A stretch of DNA of 36,232 nt, from the NCBI GenBank assembly GCA_000435975.1, contig FR884118.1, positions 1 to 36,232 on the forward strand. Direction: 5' to 3'. Positions 33,456 through 36,232 of the stretch are shown one piece after another. The translations under genes were made by a program, and so were the position numbers. The stretch's first letter is position 1; every line of letters starts with the position of its first letter. Source of the stretch: Oscillibacter sp. CAG:241 (GTDB lineage: Bacteria > Bacillota > Clostridia > Oscillospirales > Oscillospiraceae). The notes beneath the pieces were generated by a model. That model was not told the origin of the DNA, searched no databases, and worked only from the letters and a program-made list of their open reading frames with translations.

Positions 33456-34580
33456 TCACACAATGCCCCGCAGCAGGGCAGCGTAACGGGCCTGCACCAC
33501 CGGCAGGTCAAAGGTTTCGTCAAACACCCGGCGGACATTCTCCCGCATGCGCAGGCAGTCCTCCACCGTCATTCCGGCCACCCGGGCCGCCGTATCCGGT
33601 CCCACGTTGACGCCCACCTGTTCCCGGTCCACCAGCTCGGCGGTGTCGGCGGGAATGTTGTTGAGAATGGGCAGGTCATGGCGGAAATAGTCCACAGATT
33701 TCATGGTCAGGCCCACGCAGACGTCGGGCTTCATCAGGTTGAAGCCAAAGTGACAGCAGCTCATGACGGCGTGCTTCTCCGCCTCGTCGTACACCACGCC
33801 GCGCCAGTCCACCTCTGCCCCGGCGTCCTTCAGCGCCTGGAGCAGCTGGGGACATTTCTCGCCGTCGCCGATGACGTGAACGGTCACGGGCTTCAGCCGC
33901 CGGAGCTGAGCCGTCAGGTCCGCGATGGCATCAATGTTCACCACGTTGTTGATGGCGCCCAGGTAGCACAGGTCCAGACCGTCGGCCCGAAGCCTGGCCT
34001 GGTGGGGCTGGTCCGGGGAACGCTGAGCCGCCAGGTAAATGGCGTTCTCCTCCGGCAGGCCCAGCTTGCGGCAGAACAGCCTGCACTCGGGAATCACCCG
34101 GTCCGCAGCAGGCAGGTTCTTATCCCGCAGCCCCGCCCACACGGAAAACGGCAGGGCCAGCAGCTGCTTCACGGAGCCGGAGGGGAACGTCTCCGGCCAC
34201 ATATCGAAGATCTCGAATATCAGCTTGGTATCCGGGTGGCGGCGCTTGAAGCGGGCGCCGTAATGGGCCAGATAGTTGGGGGGCAGCTGGGCCACCACCA
34301 CATCCGGCGGATCCTGTTCCAGCTCCTGGAACACCAGCCGGGCAAAGTCCCGGTGTGACAGGATCCGCGCCAGGGAGAGGTTTTTCCGGTAGGGCCGCAC
34401 ATGGATCTGGCGGCATCCGGGGACCGAGCAGTGAAACACCTTTTTGGATGAGTGGTCAAAGTCGCCGGTATAGTACACCGTCTCATAGCCCTGGGACTTG
34501 AGATAGCCGTCGATGACATAGAGCCGGTGGTTATAGTGGTCGGAGCAGCTCAGCAGCACCGCCCGTTTCGTGGTATGCAT
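33456..34580 (-). CDS. GT-B (GT4-like) glycosyltransferase
   Basis: The ATG overlaps the preceding stop as TAATG, with GGAGG 9 nt upstream. The 374-residue product has a two-domain GT-B architecture: an N-terminal acceptor half with LPPNYLAHYG and IFEIFDMWPE, and a C-terminal nucleotide-sugar half with LCYLGAINNVVNID, VHVIGDGEK and FGFNLMKPDV. It probably adds the second or third sugar of the repeat unit on the cytoplasmic face. The family is sound; the sugar is unknown. Confidence 0.9.
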   Translation of the reverse strand: MHTTKRAVLLSCSDHYNHRLYVIDGYLKSQGYETVYYTGDFDHSSKKVFHCSVPGCRQIHVRPYRKNLSLARILSHRDFARLVFQELEQDPPDVVVAQLPPNYLAHYGARFKRRHPDTKLIFEIFDMWPETFPSGSVKQLLALPFSVWAGLRDKNLPAADRVIPECRLFCRKLGLPEENAIYLAAQRSPDQPHQARLRADGLDLCYLGAINNVVNIDAIADLTAQLRRLKPVTVHVIGDGEKCPQLLQALKDAGAEVDWRGVVYDEAEKHAVMSCCHFGFNLMKPDVCVGLTMKSVDYFRHDLPILNNIPADTAELVDREQVGVNVGPDTAARVAGMTVEDCLRMRENVRRVFDETFDLPVVQARYAALLRGIV

Positions 34581-35938
34581 TACGGTTTTTCCTCCGTTTT
34601 TTTGTCCTCAAACGCCTCGGTGCTTTCCTCCGGCGTCAGCAGCACCAGCGCCGTGCGCAGGATCAGCTTCAGGTCAAGCCAGACGCTGTATTGCTGGATG
34701 TAGGCCAGGTCCATAATGAGCTTATCCCGGGGGGATGTGTTGTACTTGCCATAGATCTGGGCAAGACCGGTAAGCCCCGCCTTGGCCCGCAGGCGATAGC
34801 GGAACTCCGGAAGATCATTGGTATATTTCTCGACATTCTCCAGCATTTCAGGCCGGGGACCCACGATGCTCATATCACTTTTCAGGACATTGATCAGCTG
34901 GGGCAGCTCGTCGATGCGGAACTTGCGGATAATCCGGCCCACCCTGGTGATGCGCTGGTCCCCCTTGGTGGCGGAGACGTGAATGTCCCCGGCTTGGGCC
35001 TGCATGGAGCGGAACTTGTACACCTCAAACACGCGGCCACCGTAAGTGGCGCGCTTCTGGCGGTAGAACACCGGGCCGTGGTCCTCCATGCGGATGGCCA
35101 AAGCCGTCACAAGCAGGATGGGAGACGTCAGAATCAAGCCGAGCAGGGAGATGAGAATGTCGCCTGTGCGCTTAACGATGCGTTCCTCAAAGCGCAGCTC
35201 CCGGACGGGGCAGAACATCAGGGTCTTGTCGTCAAACATGACGCGCTCCCCGGCCATAGCAACCACATCGGACATCTCCAGGCTGTAATACACGTCCTTG
35301 CGGGTCTGATAGCAGTACTCCACCAGTTCCGTCCGCTCATGGACGGAAAGCTCATACAGAAAGACGGCATCCGCCTGGTCCACGCAGGACAGCAGGTCCG
35401 GCTGATCCAGCCAGGCCACCTGCTGGATGTTATACTGCTTCTTGTAGCGGCCGACCTTCCGGATGAGGTCCTCGACGCACTCCCCGCGGCGGGCCACCAT
35501 CAGGCAGCGCTGGGGCTTGTTGACCTTGAAGTACAAATCGTTTCCGCCATAAGCCATGACGATCACCAGGGCTACCTGCAGCAGATAGACCGCCAGCAGC
35601 AGCAGCGGCCGCTCATACACGAAATGGCCTCCGTGGATGACGGTGGTATTCATGATGCACAGCAGAAAATGCGTAACCAAATCCGTCAGCAGCAGCACCA
35701 GGGCCATGGAGAACACGATGGGCTTGCTCTTACGTTTGCCGATGTCGAAACCGCCATAAACCTTGGTCATCAGCACATAAACCACAATGAAGGCCACCGC
35801 AGTAACGCCCAAGGTGCGGCTGGGCCGCAGCAGGAAGAAATATTCCAAACCAAACAGTCCAAAAAAACATACGCCGCACAGCAAAAATGCCAGCAGCTTC
35901 ATTAAAAAAGTGACAGACGATTTAAATCTCTTTAGCAT
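34580..35938 (-). CDS. Polyprenyl-phosphate sugar-1-phosphate transferase (initiating enzyme)
   Basis: The ATG of MLKRFKSSVTF has AGGA 9 nt upstream; a TTG 11 codons earlier is less likely. The 452-residue product has about four N-terminal membrane helices (to about residue 120), a central Rossmann-like domain, and a C-terminal PF02397-type transferase domain. In the last, KRTGDILISLLGLI, VFYRQKRATYGG, YKFRSMQ, RIDELPQLINVLKSDMS and VGPRPE are clear. Such enzymes transfer a sugar-1-phosphate to undecaprenyl phosphate and start repeat-unit assembly. It is the first gene after the operon promoter. Confidence 0.96.
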   Translation of the reverse strand: MLKRFKSSVTFLMKLLAFLLCGVCFFGLFGLEYFFLLRPSRTLGVTAVAFIVVYVLMTKVYGGFDIGKRKSKPIVFSMALVLLLTDLVTHFLLCIMNTTVIHGGHFVYERPLLLLAVYLLQVALVIVMAYGGNDLYFKVNKPQRCLMVARRGECVEDLIRKVGRYKKQYNIQQVAWLDQPDLLSCVDQADAVFLYELSVHERTELVEYCYQTRKDVYYSLEMSDVVAMAGERVMFDDKTLMFCPVRELRFEERIVKRTGDILISLLGLILTSPILLVTALAIRMEDHGPVFYRQKRATYGGRVFEVYKFRSMQAQAGDIHVSATKGDQRITRVGRIIRKFRIDELPQLINVLKSDMSIVGPRPEMLENVEKYTNDLPEFRYRLRAKAGLTGLAQIYGKYNTSPRDKLIMDLAYIQQYSVWLDLKLILRTALVLLTPEESTEAFEDKKTEEKP

Positions 35939-35979
35939 AACAAAAATCCTTTTCCGGTTATCCTTTGACAAGTCCGTTT

Positions 35980-36008
35980 ATTATAGCAGGTTTGAACGAA
36001 AAAATCAA
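35980..36008 (-). promoter_or_regulatory. Promoter of the polysaccharide operon
   Basis: TTGATT (-35, 36003-36008) and TATAAT (-10, 35980-35985) are exactly 17 nt apart on the minus strand, about 40 nt upstream of the first start codon. A second TATAAT lies near 36113-36118 without a well-spaced -35. Nothing else is seen in 36009-36193. Confidence 0.85.
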
Positions 36009-36193
36009 CCTTTTCCCCGCTTTTCGGGAACACATCAGAATAAAACCCGGATGATGTGAGTATTCCCATATTCCGTGGATTTTAATTGGCTCGCACTTCC
36101 CATGTTTTCCTATTATACGCACTTTTTCCAGTCAATGGTGAAATAATTTTGAACAATCTGTGAAATTCGGATTGAAAAAACATATATTTCCGT

Positions 36194-36225
36194 AAAAAAA
36201 GCGGACATCCGAAGATGTCCGCTTT
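36194..36225 (-). terminator. Terminator of a gene to the right of the window
   Basis: AAAGCGGACATC and GATGTCCGCTTT form a perfect 12-bp stem with a 4-nt loop. On the minus strand it is followed by T residues. It insulates the polysaccharide operon from whatever lies upstream. Confidence 0.88.
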
Positions 36226-36232
36226 GTGTTGG

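Overview
The window comes from a Gram-positive gut-type anaerobe of the Firmicutes, most likely Oscillospiraceae or a close relative. The reasons are AddAB instead of RecBCD, a SpoIVB sporulation protease, GGAGG-type ribosome binding sites, dockerin and cohesin modules, a sortase-type wall anchor, and clostridial two-component architecture. This placement is inferred from gene content, not from a marker gene. Every credible gene is on the minus strand, so transcription runs from right to left.

Right half (about 36.2 to 16.0 kb, visibly GC-rich). A consensus sigma-A-type promoter at 35980-36008 starts an eleven-gene cell-surface polysaccharide operon. In order it encodes a lipid-linked sugar transferase, a GT-B glycosyltransferase, a GT2 glycosyltransferase, a Wzy-like polymerase, a Wzx-like flippase, LicD, RmlA, RmlC, RmlB, an acyltransferase-3 protein and RmlD. 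It ends at a terminator at 24118-24153. The set can make dTDP-L-rhamnose, assemble a repeat unit on undecaprenyl phosphate, flip and polymerise it, and possibly decorate it. Next come addB and addA, overlapping and with their own promoter and terminator, then a spoIVB homologue.

Boundary at about 16.0 kb. The spoIVB frame stops exactly after the conserved GGIVQGM motif, so the catalytic serine and the C-terminal end are missing. A good promoter straddles the break and drives a roughly 245-nt transcript that appears non-coding, is highly structured and ends in a strong terminator. From here leftward the sequence is less GC-rich and the gene content is accessory.

Left half (about 15.4 to 0 kb). 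A three-gene sensory operon encodes a 7TM membrane protein with a degenerate kinase region, a soluble PAS histidine kinase and a NarL-type regulator. A separate promoter with a palindromic operator candidate precedes a stand-alone receiver with Glu in place of the phospho-Asp. Then come a secreted dockerin protein, a wall-anchored cohesin protein and a second secreted dockerin protein, followed by a lipoprotein and an SPFH protein with zinc ribbons. The most interesting proposal is that the left half encodes a small, signal-controlled cohesin-dockerin surface complex with no recognisable glycoside hydrolase. One wall-anchored cohesin would display two large non-catalytic dockerin proteins. The change in composition and the spoIVB break suggest that this block was acquired or rearranged into its present place.
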